From NCBI RefSeq assembly GCF_025144465.1, contig NZ_CP083553.1, forward strand, positions 640,501-704,500: a stretch of DNA of 64,000 bases, given 5' to 3'. Below the pieces are notes generated by a model that had not been told where the DNA came from, did not search any database, and worked only from the letters and a program-made list of their open reading frames with translations. A program made the position numbers and the translations under genes. This document shows positions 1-9,520 of this stretch, one piece after another. Position 1 is the first letter of the stretch. Every line of letters begins with the position of its first letter. The DNA is from Leisingera sp. S132 (GTDB lineage Bacteria > Pseudomonadota > Alphaproteobacteria > Rhodobacterales > Rhodobacteraceae).

Positions 1-1209
1 GGTGTCCAGTTCCTTGTAGCGGTTGGCCTGGGAGAAAGCCTGGGTTGTGCGGACGCCGCCGGGGGCGGCTTTGAACAGCTCCTCGGCCTCGGGGTTGTTG
101 GCGACCTTGATGTCCCATTTGGCAATCGCTTCACCCATGGATGAGGAGTGCACGGTGTGACAGTCATTGTGCAAAAGACCGGCACGGCTGAGTTCGCCGA
201 GGATCGAGAAGATGCCGCCGGCCCGGTGCACGTCTTCCATGTGGACGTTGTGAATGTTCGGCGCGACCTTGCACAGGCAAGGTACTTTGCGGCTGAGCTG
301 GTCCATATGGGACATGTTGAAATCCACCTCGCCCTCGTTGGCGATGGCCAGCAGGTGCAGCACGGTGTTGGTGGAGCCACCCATGGCGATGTCGAGGCTC
401 ATCGCGTTTTCGAAGGCCTCAAACGTGGCGATCTCACGCGGCAGCAGGCCTTTTTCCTCGTCCTGGTAGTGGCGCTTGGTGATCTCGACGATCTTGCGTC
501 CTGCTTCCAGGAACAGACCCTTGCGGTCGGCGTGGGTGGCGAGCGTCGAGCCGTTGCCCGGCAGCGCCAGGCCCAGGGCCTCTGCCAGGCAGTTCATTGA
601 GTTGGCGGTGAACATGCCCGAGCAGGAGCCGCAGGTCGGGCAGGCGTTTTCCTCGATGTGCTTCACCTGCTCGTCGGTGAATTTGTCATCCGCCGCGGCC
701 ACCATGGCGTCCACCAGGTCGATCTTTTTCATGTCCAGATCGGCGATGTCGATCTTGCCTGCCTCCATCGGACCGCCGGAAACGAAGATCGCCGGGATGT
801 TGAGGCGCATGGCGGCCATCAGCATGCCTGGCGTGATCTTGTCGCAGTTGGAGATGCAGACCATGGCGTCGGCGCAATGGGCGTTGACCATGTATTCGAC
901 GCTGTCGGCGATCACCTCGCGCGAGGGCAGCGAGTAGAGCATGCCGTCATGGCCCATGGCGATGCCGTCATCCACCGCGATGGTGTTGAACTCCTTGGCG
1001 ACGCCGCCGGCCGCCTCGACCTCGCGGGCGACCATCTGGCCCAGGTCCTTGAGGTGGACGTGGCCGGGCACGAATTGGGTGAAGGAGTTGACGATGGCGA
1101 TGATCGGCTTGCCGAAATCATCGTCCTTCATGCCGGTTGCGCGCCACAATCCGCGCGCGCCCGCCATGTTGCGGCCATGGGTGGAGGTTCTGGATCGGTA
1201 CTTTGGCAT
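1..1209 (-). CDS. ilvD: Dihydroxy-acid dehydratase, C-terminus cut by the window edge
   Basis: Dehydrates 2,3-dihydroxy-isovalerate and its methylvalerate homologue in valine/isoleucine synthesis (cytosol, Fe-S enzyme). The first 403 codons are present, of about 610 in the long proteobacterial form. Visible are the N-terminal [19 protein letters not shown] block, the NCDKITPG cysteine motif and the [11 protein letters not shown] motif that supply cluster cysteines, and the PGNGS loop. I chose the ATG at 1209 because [12 protein letters not shown] is the family's normal start. The gene has no stop inside the window. Certain as to family. Confidence 0.97.
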   Translation of the reverse strand, partial: MPKYRSRTSTHGRNMAGARGLWRATGMKDDDFGKPIIAIVNSFTQFVPGHVHLKDLGQMVAREVEAAGGVAKEFNTIAVDDGIAMGHDGMLYSLPSREVIADSVEYMVNAHCADAMVCISNCDKITPGMLMAAMRLNIPAIFVSGGPMEAGKIDIADLDMKKIDLVDAMVAAADDKFTDEQVKHIEENACPTCGSCSGMFTANSMNCLAEALGLALPGNGSTLATHADRKGLFLEAGRKIVEITKRHYQDEEKGLLPREIATFEAFENAMSLDIAMGGSTNTVLHLLAIANEGEVDFNMSHMDQLSRKVPCLCKVAPNIHNVHMEDVHRAGGIFSILGELSRAGLLHNDCHTVHSSSMGEAIAKWDIKVANNPEAEELFKAAPGGVRTTQAFSQANRYKELDT

Positions 1210-1292
1210 CAGGCTGGTTCCCTTAGTCTTTGCCCTCAGGGACACGATTTGCGCAACAAAGGCAACCGGCCGGGGGGCTGTTCGGTAATTTT

Positions 1293-1307
1293 GGCGCAGT
1301 TTGCGCC
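1293..1307. promoter_or_regulatory. Short inverted repeat upstream of ilvD
   Basis: GGCGCA-GTT-TGCGCC lies about 85 bases upstream of the ilvD start and 36 bases beyond the benE stop. It could be a regulator site for ilvD or a weak hairpin ending benE; no T-run follows it on the minus strand, so a factor-independent terminator is unlikely. The same half-site, with a 9-base spacer, occurs upstream of glnK (9984-10004). Confidence 0.3.
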
Positions 1308-1342
1308 GGATTTCAGTGGCGAAATGTCTCTGGGGCTGTTTC

Positions 1343-2521
1343 TCAGGCGCGGGCGGGGGCCGGTTCGGGGCTTTTCAGCCAGTGATTCACCGCAAGCCCC
1401 AGCACCAGCGCCCAGAACGGTGCGCCGATTCCATAGAAACTGATGCCGGAAACCGTGGTCATGAAGGTGATGAGCGCGGCCTCGCGCCCGTGCGGCTGGG
1501 CCAGCGCGGCGGAGAGGCTGTTGCCGCTGGTTGCCAGCAGCGCCAGGCCTGCGACGGTGGCAACCAGCGCCTTGGGTGCGATCAGGAACAGGCTGATCAC
1601 GGTGGCGCCTCCCAGCCCCACAAGGATGTAGACAAGGCCCGTCATCACGCCTGCCAGATATCGGGTATCCGGGTTCTCGTCCGCCTCCGGGCCGGCGCAG
1701 ATGGCGGCGGTGATGGCGGCGAGGTTGAAGGCGAAGCCGCCGAAGGGCGCGAGGACCAGCGAGGTGAGGCCAGTAACCGTCAGGCTGGCAGAGACCGGCG
1801 GATTGTAGCCGCAGGCCCGCAGCGCCACCACGCCGGGCATGTTCTGCGAGGACATGGTGACGAAATAGAGCGGCAGGCCGATGCCGATCAGCACCGGCAG
1901 CGAGAAGGCGGGCATCACGAATTCAGGGCGGGCGAGCGTCAGGTCCAGCGCCTCCAGGCTGCCGAATGCGCCGGTGCCTGCGCACCAGGCGACACCCGCC
2001 GCCAGTACCGCGGGGATACAGTAGCGGGGGAACAGCTTGCGCCCGGCCAGAAAGATGAGGCCCATGACCGCCACCAGTGCGGTGTCGGTCTGCAGCGAGG
2101 TAAAGGCGGAGAGGCCGAACTGGAACAGGATGCCCGCCAGCATGGCGCTGGCCAGACTGTCCGGGATCAGGCGGGAGAGGGCCGCGAACCAGCCTGTTAT
2201 TCCGGTAAGAGTGAGCAAAGCCGCGCAGAGAAGAAAGGCGCCCACCGCCTCGGCCAGCGGCACGCCATTGAGGCTGACCGCCAGCAGCGCTGCGCCCGGC
2301 GTCGACCAGGCGGTCAGGATGGGCATCCGGTAGATCAGCGACAGGATCAGGCAGGTTACGCCCATGCCGAGCCCCAGCACCAGCATCCAGCTGTTGGCCT
2401 GGGCCTGGGTGGCGCCGACGGCCTCGATCGCCTGAAAGATGATGGCGACCGAACCGGTGTAGCCGACCAGAACGGCAACAGCGCCGGAAACGATGTGCGA
2501 AAGCTTCAAGTCCTTGAGCAT
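1343..2521 (-). CDS. benE: BenE-type benzoate/H+ symporter family transporter
   Basis: A 392-residue, almost wholly hydrophobic polytopic inner-membrane protein. The sequence ([18 protein letters not shown] near residue 8, [15 protein letters not shown] near 66, [17 protein letters not shown] in the middle) matches the BenE family, whose characterised members import benzoate with protons. Substrate here is not proven: no benzoate degradation genes are visible nearby. It diverges from an XRE-cupin regulator gene, and two near-identical palindromes lie in the 104-base gap, so it is very likely controlled by that regulator. Confidence 0.85.
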   Translation of the reverse strand: MLKDLKLSHIVSGAVAVLVGYTGSVAIIFQAIEAVGATQAQANSWMLVLGLGMGVTCLILSLIYRMPILTAWSTPGAALLAVSLNGVPLAEAVGAFLLCAALLTLTGITGWFAALSRLIPDSLASAMLAGILFQFGLSAFTSLQTDTALVAVMGLIFLAGRKLFPRYCIPAVLAAGVAWCAGTGAFGSLEALDLTLARPEFVMPAFSLPVLIGIGLPLYFVTMSSQNMPGVVALRACGYNPPVSASLTVTGLTSLVLAPFGGFAFNLAAITAAICAGPEADENPDTRYLAGVMTGLVYILVGLGGATVISLFLIAPKALVATVAGLALLATSGNSLSAALAQPHGREAALITFMTTVSGISFYGIGAPFWALVLGLAVNHWLKSPEPAPARA

Positions 2522-2558
2522 GCGGCTTTTCCTTGGCGGCTGGGCAGGGTAGGGTGGC

Positions 2559-2601
2559 GTGCGTTATAGCGCACAATACAATCCGTGCGTTATAGCGCAC
2601 A
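2559..2601. promoter_or_regulatory. Twin operator repeats between benE and the XRE-cupin gene
   Basis: Two copies of GTGCGTTATAGCGCAC occur at 2559-2574 and 2585-2600, 26 bases apart start to start. Each is an inverted repeat (arms GTGCG and CGCAC, TATA in the centre) with one mismatched pair. Location and symmetry fit a dimeric helix-turn-helix regulator binding both sites on roughly the same face of the DNA, controlling benE and its own gene. That the neighbour binds here is inference. Confidence 0.7.
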
Positions 2602-2625
2602 AGGCTTTTTTGACGGGCAGACACA

Positions 2626-3186
2626 ATGAGCGATGACGGCATCACCCTGAACCTGCGGGAAATCCGCACGGCAGCAGGGCTTAGCCTCAGCAAGGCCGCA
2701 GAGGCCACCGGGGTCAGCAAGGCGATGCTGGGGCAGATCGAGCGCGGCGAATCAAGCCCGACAATTGCCACTCTGTGGAAGATCGCCAAAGGATTCCACC
2801 TGCCGCTTACGGCCCTGCTGGGTGAGGCCGCGAGGCCTGTGAGCGCCGCCACCGGGGTTTATGAAACGGTGCAGTTTCCCGGCAGCATCGGGGTGAAAAT
2901 CGTCTTTCCCTTTGATCCGCTGCTGGGGGCGGAGACCTTTCAGGTGACGTTGAGGCCGGGGCAAAGCCACCAGTCACTGCCGCATGACACCGGCGTGACC
3001 GAGGAGGTCTATGTGCTGCACGGGTCCATGGAGGTGCTGCGGGATGGCGAATGGGTGGCGCTGGAGCCGGGGCAGGGGCTGCGCTTTGCTGCCGACCAGC
3101 CGCATGGCTACCGCAGTCTTGAGACCGGCGCGGCGTTTCTCAACATGCATCATTACCGGCAGGCGGTTCTGACGCAGCGGGAGTGA
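2626..3186 (+). CDS. XRE-family transcriptional regulator with C-terminal cupin domain
   Basis: 186 residues. An N-terminal XRE helix-turn-helix occupies about residues 7-65 (LREIRTAAGLSLSKAAEATG, then AMLGQIERGESSPTIATLWKI). A cupin_2 beta-barrel follows at about 105-175, with EEVYVLHGSMEVL and the turn LEPGQGLRFAADQPHGY. Such proteins are small-molecule-responsive repressors or activators. It is transcribed away from benE with the twin palindromes between them, so local control of the transporter is the simplest role. The ligand cannot be read from the sequence. Confidence 0.88.
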   Translation: MSDDGITLNLREIRTAAGLSLSKAAEATGVSKAMLGQIERGESSPTIATLWKIAKGFHLPLTALLGEAARPVSAATGVYETVQFPGSIGVKIVFPFDPLLGAETFQVTLRPGQSHQSLPHDTGVTEEVYVLHGSMEVLRDGEWVALEPGQGLRFAADQPHGYRSLETGAAFLNMHHYRQAVLTQRE

Positions 3187-3263
3187 CCCCCGCTCTTGTG
3201 CATGATCCGCTACGCCCCTACCACTTGCGCAAGTGATTGAGTTTGCGGGATTTGGAGCCGGGA

Positions 3264-4118
3264 ATGGACACGCTGCGCGGAAGCCTTCTGATGGTGCTGG
3301 CCATGGCGGCCTTTGCGCTGGAGGACATGTTCATCAAATCCGCGGCCCTTGCGCTGCCGGTGGGGCAGATCCTGATCCTGTTCGGGCTTGGCGGCATGGC
3401 GGTCTTTGCCGCGATGGCGCGTGCGCAAGGTCACGCCCCCTGGCACCCGGGCTTTGGCACGCGCCCGATGCTGTGGCGCTCCTTGGCGGAGGTGGTCGGG
3501 CGGCTGTGCTTCACCCTGGCGATTGCACTGACGCCTTTGTCCTCGGCTTCGGCCATTTTGCAGGCAACACCGCTGGTGGTGGCGGCCGGCGCGGTGGTGT
3601 TCTTTGGCGAGACCGTCGGCTGGCGGCGCTGGCTGGCAATCGGGCTGGGCTTTGCCGGGGTTCTTCTGATCCTGCGGCCGGGCCTCAGCGGGTTTGAACC
3701 AGCCTCGCTTTTTGCCGTTGCCGGCACGCTGGGGTTTGCGGGCCGCGATCTGGCCACCCGCGCGGCGCCCAAGGATATGAGCAATAACCAGTTGGGGTTT
3801 CTGGGCTTTGCCATGCTGGTGGTTGCCGGGATCATTGCACTGGGCTGGACCGGCGGTGCGGTCTGGCCTGCGCCGCGCAACTGGCTGGACATTGCCGCCG
3901 CCACGGTGATCGGGGTCATTGCCTATAATGCTTTGTCGGGCGCGATGCGGGCAGGGGAGATCTCTGTCATTGCTCCGTTCCGCTACACAAGGCTGGTCTT
4001 TGCAATGGTGCTGGGGGTGCTGGTATTCGGCGAGCGCCCCGACACGCTGACCCTCATTGGCAGCGCGGTGATCGTCGGCAGTGGTGTTTTCACGCTGCTG
4101 CGCAGCCGCAAGGCGTAA
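3264..4118 (+). CDS. DMT superfamily (EamA) transporter
   Basis: A polytopic inner-membrane protein of 284 residues with two EamA halves, the usual ten-helix layout of drug/metabolite exporters. Recognisable are the N-terminal AFALEDMFIKSAALALPVGQ helix and the FGERPDTLTLIGSAVIVGSG segment of the last repeat. I prefer the ATG at 3264 over the upstream in-frame TTG at 3237 because GGAG lies about 7 bases before it. It follows the XRE-cupin gene by 77 bases and may be co-transcribed with it. Substrate unknown. This is one of three EamA genes in the window. Confidence 0.85.
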   Translation: MDTLRGSLLMVLAMAAFALEDMFIKSAALALPVGQILILFGLGGMAVFAAMARAQGHAPWHPGFGTRPMLWRSLAEVVGRLCFTLAIALTPLSSASAILQATPLVVAAGAVVFFGETVGWRRWLAIGLGFAGVLLILRPGLSGFEPASLFAVAGTLGFAGRDLATRAAPKDMSNNQLGFLGFAMLVVAGIIALGWTGGAVWPAPRNWLDIAAATVIGVIAYNALSGAMRAGEISVIAPFRYTRLVFAMVLGVLVFGERPDTLTLIGSAVIVGSGVFTLLRSRKA

Positions 4119-4163
4119 GCGCCATCTTGCGCCCGCCGCGGCGCGGCCTTACATCTGCCGCCC

Positions 4164-4646
4164 ATGGCCAAGAAGAAGCAGACATCAGATCCGAACTACA
4201 AGGTGATCGCCGAGAACCGGCGGGCGCGTTTCGATTACGCGATCGAGGACGATATCGAATGCGGCATCGTGCTGGAGGGGTCCGAGGTCAAGGCGCTGCG
4301 CGGCAATGGCACCAATATCGCGGACAGCTACGCCGCGGTGGAGGAAGGCGAGCTGTGGCTGGTCAACTCATACATCCCGCCCTATGCGCAAGCCAAGGTG
4401 TTCAAGCATGAGGAACGCCGCCGCCGCAAGCTCTTGGTGTCGCGCAAGGAATTGTCGGACCTGTGGAACCTGACCCAGCGCAAGGGCATGACCCTGGTGC
4501 CGCTGGTGATCTACTTCAACCACAAGGGCCGCGCCAAGATCAAACTGGGCATCGCCAAAGGCAAGAAGCTGCACGACAAGCGTGAAACCCAGGCCAAGCG
4601 CGACTGGGGCCGCCAGAAGCAGCGGCTGCTTAAGGATGCGCGGTAG
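4164..4646 (+). CDS. smpB: SsrA-binding protein SmpB
   Basis: 160 residues, the typical length. SmpB binds tmRNA and delivers it to stalled ribosomes for trans-translation. Diagnostic segments are [20 protein letters not shown] near residue 13, the [21 protein letters not shown] block, [13 protein letters not shown] and the basic tail [16 protein letters not shown]. It sits 45 bases after the DMT transporter gene on the same strand. No ssrA gene is recognisable in the window. Confidence 0.97.
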   Translation: MAKKKQTSDPNYKVIAENRRARFDYAIEDDIECGIVLEGSEVKALRGNGTNIADSYAAVEEGELWLVNSYIPPYAQAKVFKHEERRRRKLLVSRKELSDLWNLTQRKGMTLVPLVIYFNHKGRAKIKLGIAKGKKLHDKRETQAKRDWGRQKQRLLKDAR

Positions 4647-4658
4647 GCATCAGTTCTA

Positions 4659-5876
4659 TCAGTCTTGCTGATCAGCGCCGGTGACGTATCTGGCAATCTG
4701 CTTGCGCCCCAGCAGCCGCCTGTGCGGTCCGCCTTCCGGTCCGGCGTAGAGGATCCTGAGGTTTTCGGTCCTGAGCAGCGGCAGAAGAGTGTCCTGAGGC
4801 AAGCCGATGGCCCGCAGGATTGACAAGTTCTTCAGGTCTTCGAGCGGTTGCAGGTCCCGGACGGCAGTTCCGGAAATACCAAGTTCCTTCAGGCCTGGCA
4901 TCTGCCGGACAGGCGCCAGGCTGATCACCGCAGTGCCAATTGCTGAAAGCTCGCGAAGGCTTGGCCCTGCAAGCGGCTCAAGGCTGCTGACAGGGGTGCC
5001 GTCCAATACCACTGCGTGAAGGGCGGACAGGTTTGACAGGGGCGTAAGATCTTGGACTTGCGTATGTGCCAGGTCCAATTCCGCCAGCCTGCCGGCGCCT
5101 GCCAAGGGCGACAGGTCGGCAACGCGGCTGCCTGTCAGGACTACGGTATGAAGGGCGGGTTTATCCTGCAGCCCTTCGAGGCTTTGCACGCGGGTGCCAT
5201 CCGCGCGCAGCATTTCCAGCCTGCTGGAGGCCGCCAGCGGCGCCAGGCTTTGGACCGGGCAGCCGGAGATCCAGAGAACGCGCAGGTTCGCGGCTGCAAG
5301 CGGTGACAGGTCGGATACACCGGTGTTGAATGCCAGCAGGTTCTCCAGCGTAGAAATCTCTTCCAATGGGGTCAGATCGGTGACGCCGGTGCCGGCAATA
5401 TTGAGGCTTTGCAGGCGGGTGTAGCCGCGCAGAAAAGAAAGATCGGTCAACTCCCTGATACCCCAGACGGACAGGTGCTCAAGCCCGGTCATCTGCGCCA
5501 GCGGCGTGAAATCGGGTGCCTGAACAGAATCAAGGCTCAACCGCCGCAGCTCCGGCAATCTGGTCAGTGGCTTCAGGCCGGATACGGCAAGCCCAACCAA
5601 TGCCAGCTTCTCCAGGCTGGGAAGTTGAGCCAGCGGCGACAGGTCCAGCAGGTCTTCAAATCCCGGTTCCGCGATCAGCGACAGATCGGTTAAATGCTGA
5701 AACTGTGTCAGCTCCTGCAAGCCTGAGGTTGCGGCGCCTATCCGGATGCTTGCCTTCAAGTCATTGCCGAATATGCATGTATTTCCAAAATCGATGCATC
5801 CGGCCTGCGCAGGGGACGAGGCGGCAAAACAAGCGGACGTCAAGACAAATGCGAGTAAATTGCGCAGACGGGGCAT
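4659..5876 (-). CDS. Secreted leucine-rich-repeat protein
   Basis: 405 residues. A Sec signal peptide (about residues 1-25, cleavage after AQA) is followed by two close cysteines and then some fourteen leucine-rich repeats of 21-23 residues, pattern LxxLxLxGTxVxDLxPLxxL, to about residue 370. This is the internalin-like type with a DL(S/T)PL turn. There is no sorting motif, transmembrane tail or lipobox, so a periplasmic or exported location is inferred. It is convergent with smpB (12-base gap) and divergent from sseA. AAGG precedes the ATG. I do not know its partner; LRR domains normally bind proteins. Confidence 0.85.
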   Translation of the reverse strand: MPRLRNLLAFVLTSACFAASSPAQAGCIDFGNTCIFGNDLKASIRIGAATSGLQELTQFQHLTDLSLIAEPGFEDLLDLSPLAQLPSLEKLALVGLAVSGLKPLTRLPELRRLSLDSVQAPDFTPLAQMTGLEHLSVWGIRELTDLSFLRGYTRLQSLNIAGTGVTDLTPLEEISTLENLLAFNTGVSDLSPLAAANLRVLWISGCPVQSLAPLAASSRLEMLRADGTRVQSLEGLQDKPALHTVVLTGSRVADLSPLAGAGRLAELDLAHTQVQDLTPLSNLSALHAVVLDGTPVSSLEPLAGPSLRELSAIGTAVISLAPVRQMPGLKELGISGTAVRDLQPLEDLKNLSILRAIGLPQDTLLPLLRTENLRILYAGPEGGPHRRLLGRKQIARYVTGADQQD

Positions 5877-6040
5877 TCGATTACCTTTTCACAATGTGCG
5901 GCCAGTATGCAGGCAACTTGTTGCTGCACCGTAAAACAGGTTCATGATGCCTGGATTGGCTGATGAGGGGACAGGATAGCTTGCACCGCCCAGCCACGGG
6001 ATGTACCCATGGCGCTAAATGCTGATAGGGAGACGCTTTG

Positions 6041-6895
6041 ATGCAGGACGATCCGAAGACGCTGGTTTCCACGGACTGGCTTGCCGCCCATCTGAAGGAC
6101 CCCGATCTTCGGGTTCTGGACGCGTCCTGGTATCTGCCGCAAGAGAATCGCGACCCCAAGGCGGAATATGACGAAGCTCATATCCCTGGCGCGCGCTTCT
6201 TTGATATTGATGATATCTCGGACCACCGTTCGGACTTGCCGCATATGGTGCCGCCGGTTGAAAAATTCATGTCCCGCCTGCGGGCGATGGGCGTGGGAGA
6301 CGGCCACCAGGTGGTGGTTTATGATACAGCGGGGCTGAAATCCGCGGCCCGCGTTTGGTGGCTGTTCCGTCTGATGGGGCAGCAAAACATTGCAGTGCTG
6401 GATGGCGGTTTTCCGAAATGGCAGGCCGAAGGCCGGCCGGTCGAGGACCTGCCGCCGGTGATCCGCGACCGCCACATGACCGTGCGGGTGCAGAACCATT
6501 TGGTGCGCGATGTGACCCAGGTTTCTGCCGCCGCCAAGCTGGGCGATCATGAAATCATCGATGCCCGCGCCGCCGAACGGTTCCGTGGCGGCGTTCCGGA
6601 GCCGCGCGAGGGCCTGCGGGCTGGTCACATCCCCGGGTCGAAAAATGTTCCCTTTGGCCGCCTGCTGAATGCGGACGGCACCATGAAGGATGCAGAAGGC
6701 CTGCGTGCCGAATTTGCCGCCGCCGGCGCCGATCTGAAGAAACCTGTGATTACCACCTGCGGTTCGGGTGTCACCGCTGCCGTCCTCAGCCTTGCATTGG
6801 AGCGTATCGGAAAAACCGATCATTCGCTTTATGACGGCTCGTGGTCGGAGTGGGGTGCCTTCCCGACCCTTCCCGTTGCTACCGGAGAGAACTGA
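6041..6895 (+). CDS. sseA: 3-mercaptopyruvate sulfurtransferase
   Basis: 284 residues with two rhodanese domains (about 8-130 and 155-280). The active-site loop is CGSGVTA with catalytic Cys240; this loop is typical of mercaptopyruvate sulfurtransferases rather than thiosulfate rhodaneses (CRKGVTA). It transfers sulfur from 3-mercaptopyruvate to thiols or cyanide in the cytosol. The ATG at 6041 has an AGGGAGA ribosome site upstream; a TTG lies directly before it. The aminotransferase gene starts 3 bases after its stop, so the two form an operon, and that enzyme could make 3-mercaptopyruvate from cysteine. Confidence 0.93.
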   Translation: MQDDPKTLVSTDWLAAHLKDPDLRVLDASWYLPQENRDPKAEYDEAHIPGARFFDIDDISDHRSDLPHMVPPVEKFMSRLRAMGVGDGHQVVVYDTAGLKSAARVWWLFRLMGQQNIAVLDGGFPKWQAEGRPVEDLPPVIRDRHMTVRVQNHLVRDVTQVSAAAKLGDHEIIDARAAERFRGGVPEPREGLRAGHIPGSKNVPFGRLLNADGTMKDAEGLRAEFAAAGADLKKPVITTCGSGVTAAVLSLALERIGKTDHSLYDGSWSEWGAFPTLPVATGEN

Positions 6896-6898
6896 GCA

Positions 6899-8083
6899 AT
6901 GTTCGAGACCCTGAAACCCCAGCCCGCCGACAAGATCCTGGCGCTGATGCAGATGTACCGCGACGATCCGCGCGCGGACAAGATCGACCTTGGCGTCGGC
7001 GTCTACAAGAACGCCGAGGGCGTCACCCCGGTGATGCGCGCGATCAAGGCTGCTGAGCACAAGCTGTGGGAAGAGCAGACCAGCAAGTCCTATGTCGGGC
7101 TGGCCGGTGATCCGGCTTACTCGGATGCGATGATCAAGCTCATCCTGGGTGATGCGGTTGCGCGTGAAAACATCGCGGCCGCGGCAACCCCAGGCGGTAC
7201 CGGTGCGGTGCGCCAGGCGTTCGAGCTGATCAAGATGGCCAACCCCAAGGCACGTGTCTTTGTGTCGGATCCGACCTGGCCGAACCATGTGTCGATCCTG
7301 AACTATGTCGGCATCGAGACCGTCGTCTACCGTTACTTCGACCGCGACACCCGCGGCGTGAACTTCGACGGGATGATGGAAGACCTGAAGGGCGCGCAGA
7401 AGGGCGACGTGGTGCTGCTGCACGGCTGCTGCCACAACCCGACCGGTGCCAACCTCAACGAGGTGCAGTGGAATGAGGTCATCGCGCTGTTGAACGAGCG
7501 CGGCCTGATTCCGATGATCGACATTGCCTACCAGGGCTTTGGCGACGGTCTGGAAGAAGACGCGCTGGGCGTGCGCCTGGTGGCTTCCAACTGCCCCGAG
7601 GTGCTGATTGCGGCCAGCTGCTCCAAGAACTTCGGCATCTACCGCGAGCGCACCGGCCTGTTGATGGCGGTGTCCAACGATGCCTCGGCACAGGCGCTGA
7701 ACCAGGGCACGCTGGCCTTCCTGAACCGGCAGAATTACTCTTTTCCGCCGGATCACGGCGCCCGGCTGGTGACCATGATCCTGAACGACGACGCCCTGCG
7801 CGCCGACTGGGCAGCAGAGCTGGAAGAGGTGCGGCTCGGCATGCTGGGCCTGCGCCAAAGCCTTGCGGATGAGCTGCAGCGGCTGACCGGCTCCGACCGG
7901 TTCAGCTTCATCGCCCAGCACCGCGGCATGTTCTCGCTCCTCGGAACCTCGCCGGAGCTGGTCGAGAAGATGCGGGTCGACAACGGCATTTACATGGTCG
8001 GCGACAGCCGCCTGAACATCGCCGGTCTCAACGCAAATACCGTTCCGGTTCTGGCCAAGGCGATTGTCGACGCCGGCGTCTGA
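6899..8083 (+). CDS. Aromatic/aspartate aminotransferase (class I, PLP)
   Basis: 394 residues, the length of AspC/TyrB proteins. The PLP lysine is Lys243 in SCSKNFGIYRERTG; HGCCHNPTG (PLP-binding Asn), DIAYQGFGDG and a C-terminal RLNIAGLN block with the substrate-carboxylate Arg complete the active site. Family members transaminate aspartate, tyrosine or phenylalanine with 2-oxoglutarate; the exact preference cannot be told from sequence. It is translationally close to sseA and ends at a strong hairpin. Confidence 0.93.
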   Translation: MFETLKPQPADKILALMQMYRDDPRADKIDLGVGVYKNAEGVTPVMRAIKAAEHKLWEEQTSKSYVGLAGDPAYSDAMIKLILGDAVARENIAAAATPGGTGAVRQAFELIKMANPKARVFVSDPTWPNHVSILNYVGIETVVYRYFDRDTRGVNFDGMMEDLKGAQKGDVVLLHGCCHNPTGANLNEVQWNEVIALLNERGLIPMIDIAYQGFGDGLEEDALGVRLVASNCPEVLIAASCSKNFGIYRERTGLLMAVSNDASAQALNQGTLAFLNRQNYSFPPDHGARLVTMILNDDALRADWAAELEEVRLGMLGLRQSLADELQRLTGSDRFSFIAQHRGMFSLLGTSPELVEKMRVDNGIYMVGDSRLNIAGLNANTVPVLAKAIVDAGV

Positions 8084-8108
8084 GACCTGCTGCATAACAG
8101 CCAAAAAG

Positions 8109-8137
8109 AAACGCGGCCCTGCTATAGGGCCGCGTTT
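8109..8137. terminator. Bidirectional hairpin between the aminotransferase gene and amtB
   Basis: A perfect 11-base stem (AAACGCGGCCC / GGGCCGCGTTT) with a 7-base loop lies between two convergent genes. A-rich sequence on the left and T-rich sequence on the right mean it can serve as an intrinsic terminator for both. Confidence 0.85.
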
Positions 8138-8159
8138 ACTGTTTCAGGTTTGCCCGGGC

Positions 8160-9494
8160 TCAGCTCGGCGAGAACTCGGGGTAGGCCTCCATGCCCAGTT
8201 CCGCCATGTCGAGCCCGTTGACCTCATCCTCTTCATCAACCCGGATACCTGTGGTGGCGCGCAGGATGATCCAGACCACGGCAGAGGCAGCGACGGTGAA
8301 CACGCCGACCACGGCAATGCCGGTCAGCTGGGTCAGCAGGCTGGCTTCGGGGTTCGACAGGACCACGGCCACTGTGCCCCAGATGCCGCAGAGCAGATGC
8401 ACCGGTATGGCGCCGACCACGTCGTCGATCTGCAGCTTGTCCAGCAGCGGCACCGCAAACACCACGATCACACCGCCGATGGCACCGATCAAGGTGGCCA
8501 GGCCCAGGCCCGGGGTCAGCGGCTCGGCAGTGATGGCCACCAGGCCGGCCAGCGCGCCGTTCAGGATCATGGTCAGGTCCGGTTTCTTGAACAGAAGCTG
8601 GGTCAGGATCAGCGCAGCCACCGCGCCGCCTGCCGCGGCAGCATTGGTGTTGGAGAAAATGCGGCTGATGTCCGCCACGTCACCGATCGAGCCCATCGCC
8701 AGCTGCGAGCCGCCGTTGAAGCCGAACCAGCCCATCCACAGGATGAAGGTGCCGAGGGTTGCCAGCGCCAGGTTGGAGCCGGGCATCGGGATGGTCTTGC
8801 CGTCCTTATACTTACCGATACGCGGGCCAAGGATCAGCGCGCCGGTCAGTGCGGCCCAGCCGCCCACCGAATGCACCACGGTCGAGCCTGCAAAGTCCAG
8901 GAAGCCCATCTCCTCCAGGAAGCCGCCGCCCCATTTCCAGCTGGCCTGGAACGGGTAGATTACTGCGGTCAGCACGATGGTGAAGATCAGAAACGGCCAC
9001 AGTTTGATGCGTTCCGCCAGGGTGCCCGACACGATCGAGGCGGTGGCGGCGCAGAACATCAGCTGGAAGAAGAAGTCCGAGCCGGTGGCGGCATAGGAGT
9101 AATCATCCGCGCCTTCCGCGGTGATCCCCACCGCCTCCAGCACGCCGGGGCCAAAGACGCCGGACAGCACACCGTCAACGGCCCAGTTGCCCAGCGGATA
9201 CATCAGGTTGTAGCCGATCAGCCAGTAGAACACGGCAGCCAACGAGAACAGCGCCATGTTCTTGGTCAGCTGCATTGTGACATTCTTGGAGCGCACCAGA
9301 CCGGCCTCGAGCATGGCAAAGCCTGCCGCCATCCAGAACACCAGGCAGCCGCCGATCAGGAACAGCAGCGAGTTCAGGATGAACACGGTGTCGGTTGCGG
9401 GGTTCACGCCCGGGGCCGGACCGTCCTGGGCCAGCGCAAGGCCCGGCAGCGCGCTCAGCGCCAGGGCCGCAAGCGGGAGTTTCAGGGTCTTCAT
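8160..9494 (-). CDS. amtB: Ammonium transporter
   Basis: 444 residues: a cleavable signal peptide (MKTLKLPLAALALSALPGLA then AQDG), then the eleven-helix Amt core with MAAGFAMLEAGLVRSKN, the DFAGSTVVHSVGGWAAL block containing the pore residues and a late ATTGIRVDEEDEVNGLD cytoplasmic tail. It conducts ammonia/ammonium across the inner membrane. The ATG at 9494 has GGAGGAAAG just upstream. It follows glnK by 26 bases, the normal glnK-amtB operon in which the P-II protein plugs the channel when nitrogen is plentiful. Confidence 0.97.
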   Translation of the reverse strand: MKTLKLPLAALALSALPGLALAQDGPAPGVNPATDTVFILNSLLFLIGGCLVFWMAAGFAMLEAGLVRSKNVTMQLTKNMALFSLAAVFYWLIGYNLMYPLGNWAVDGVLSGVFGPGVLEAVGITAEGADDYSYAATGSDFFFQLMFCAATASIVSGTLAERIKLWPFLIFTIVLTAVIYPFQASWKWGGGFLEEMGFLDFAGSTVVHSVGGWAALTGALILGPRIGKYKDGKTIPMPGSNLALATLGTFILWMGWFGFNGGSQLAMGSIGDVADISRIFSNTNAAAAGGAVAALILTQLLFKKPDLTMILNGALAGLVAITAEPLTPGLGLATLIGAIGGVIVVFAVPLLDKLQIDDVVGAIPVHLLCGIWGTVAVVLSNPEASLLTQLTGIAVVGVFTVAASAVVWIILRATTGIRVDEEDEVNGLDMAELGMEAYPEFSPS

Positions 9495-9520
9495 TGGTCT
9501 TTCCTCCATGCCGGGCGCGC

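Noticed and set aside
5942-8104. 720-codon open frame opposite sseA and the aminotransferase gene
   Set aside because: Runs fully antisense to two clear enzyme genes, is His/Gln/Arg-rich with no domain, and arises from GC-rich third positions.
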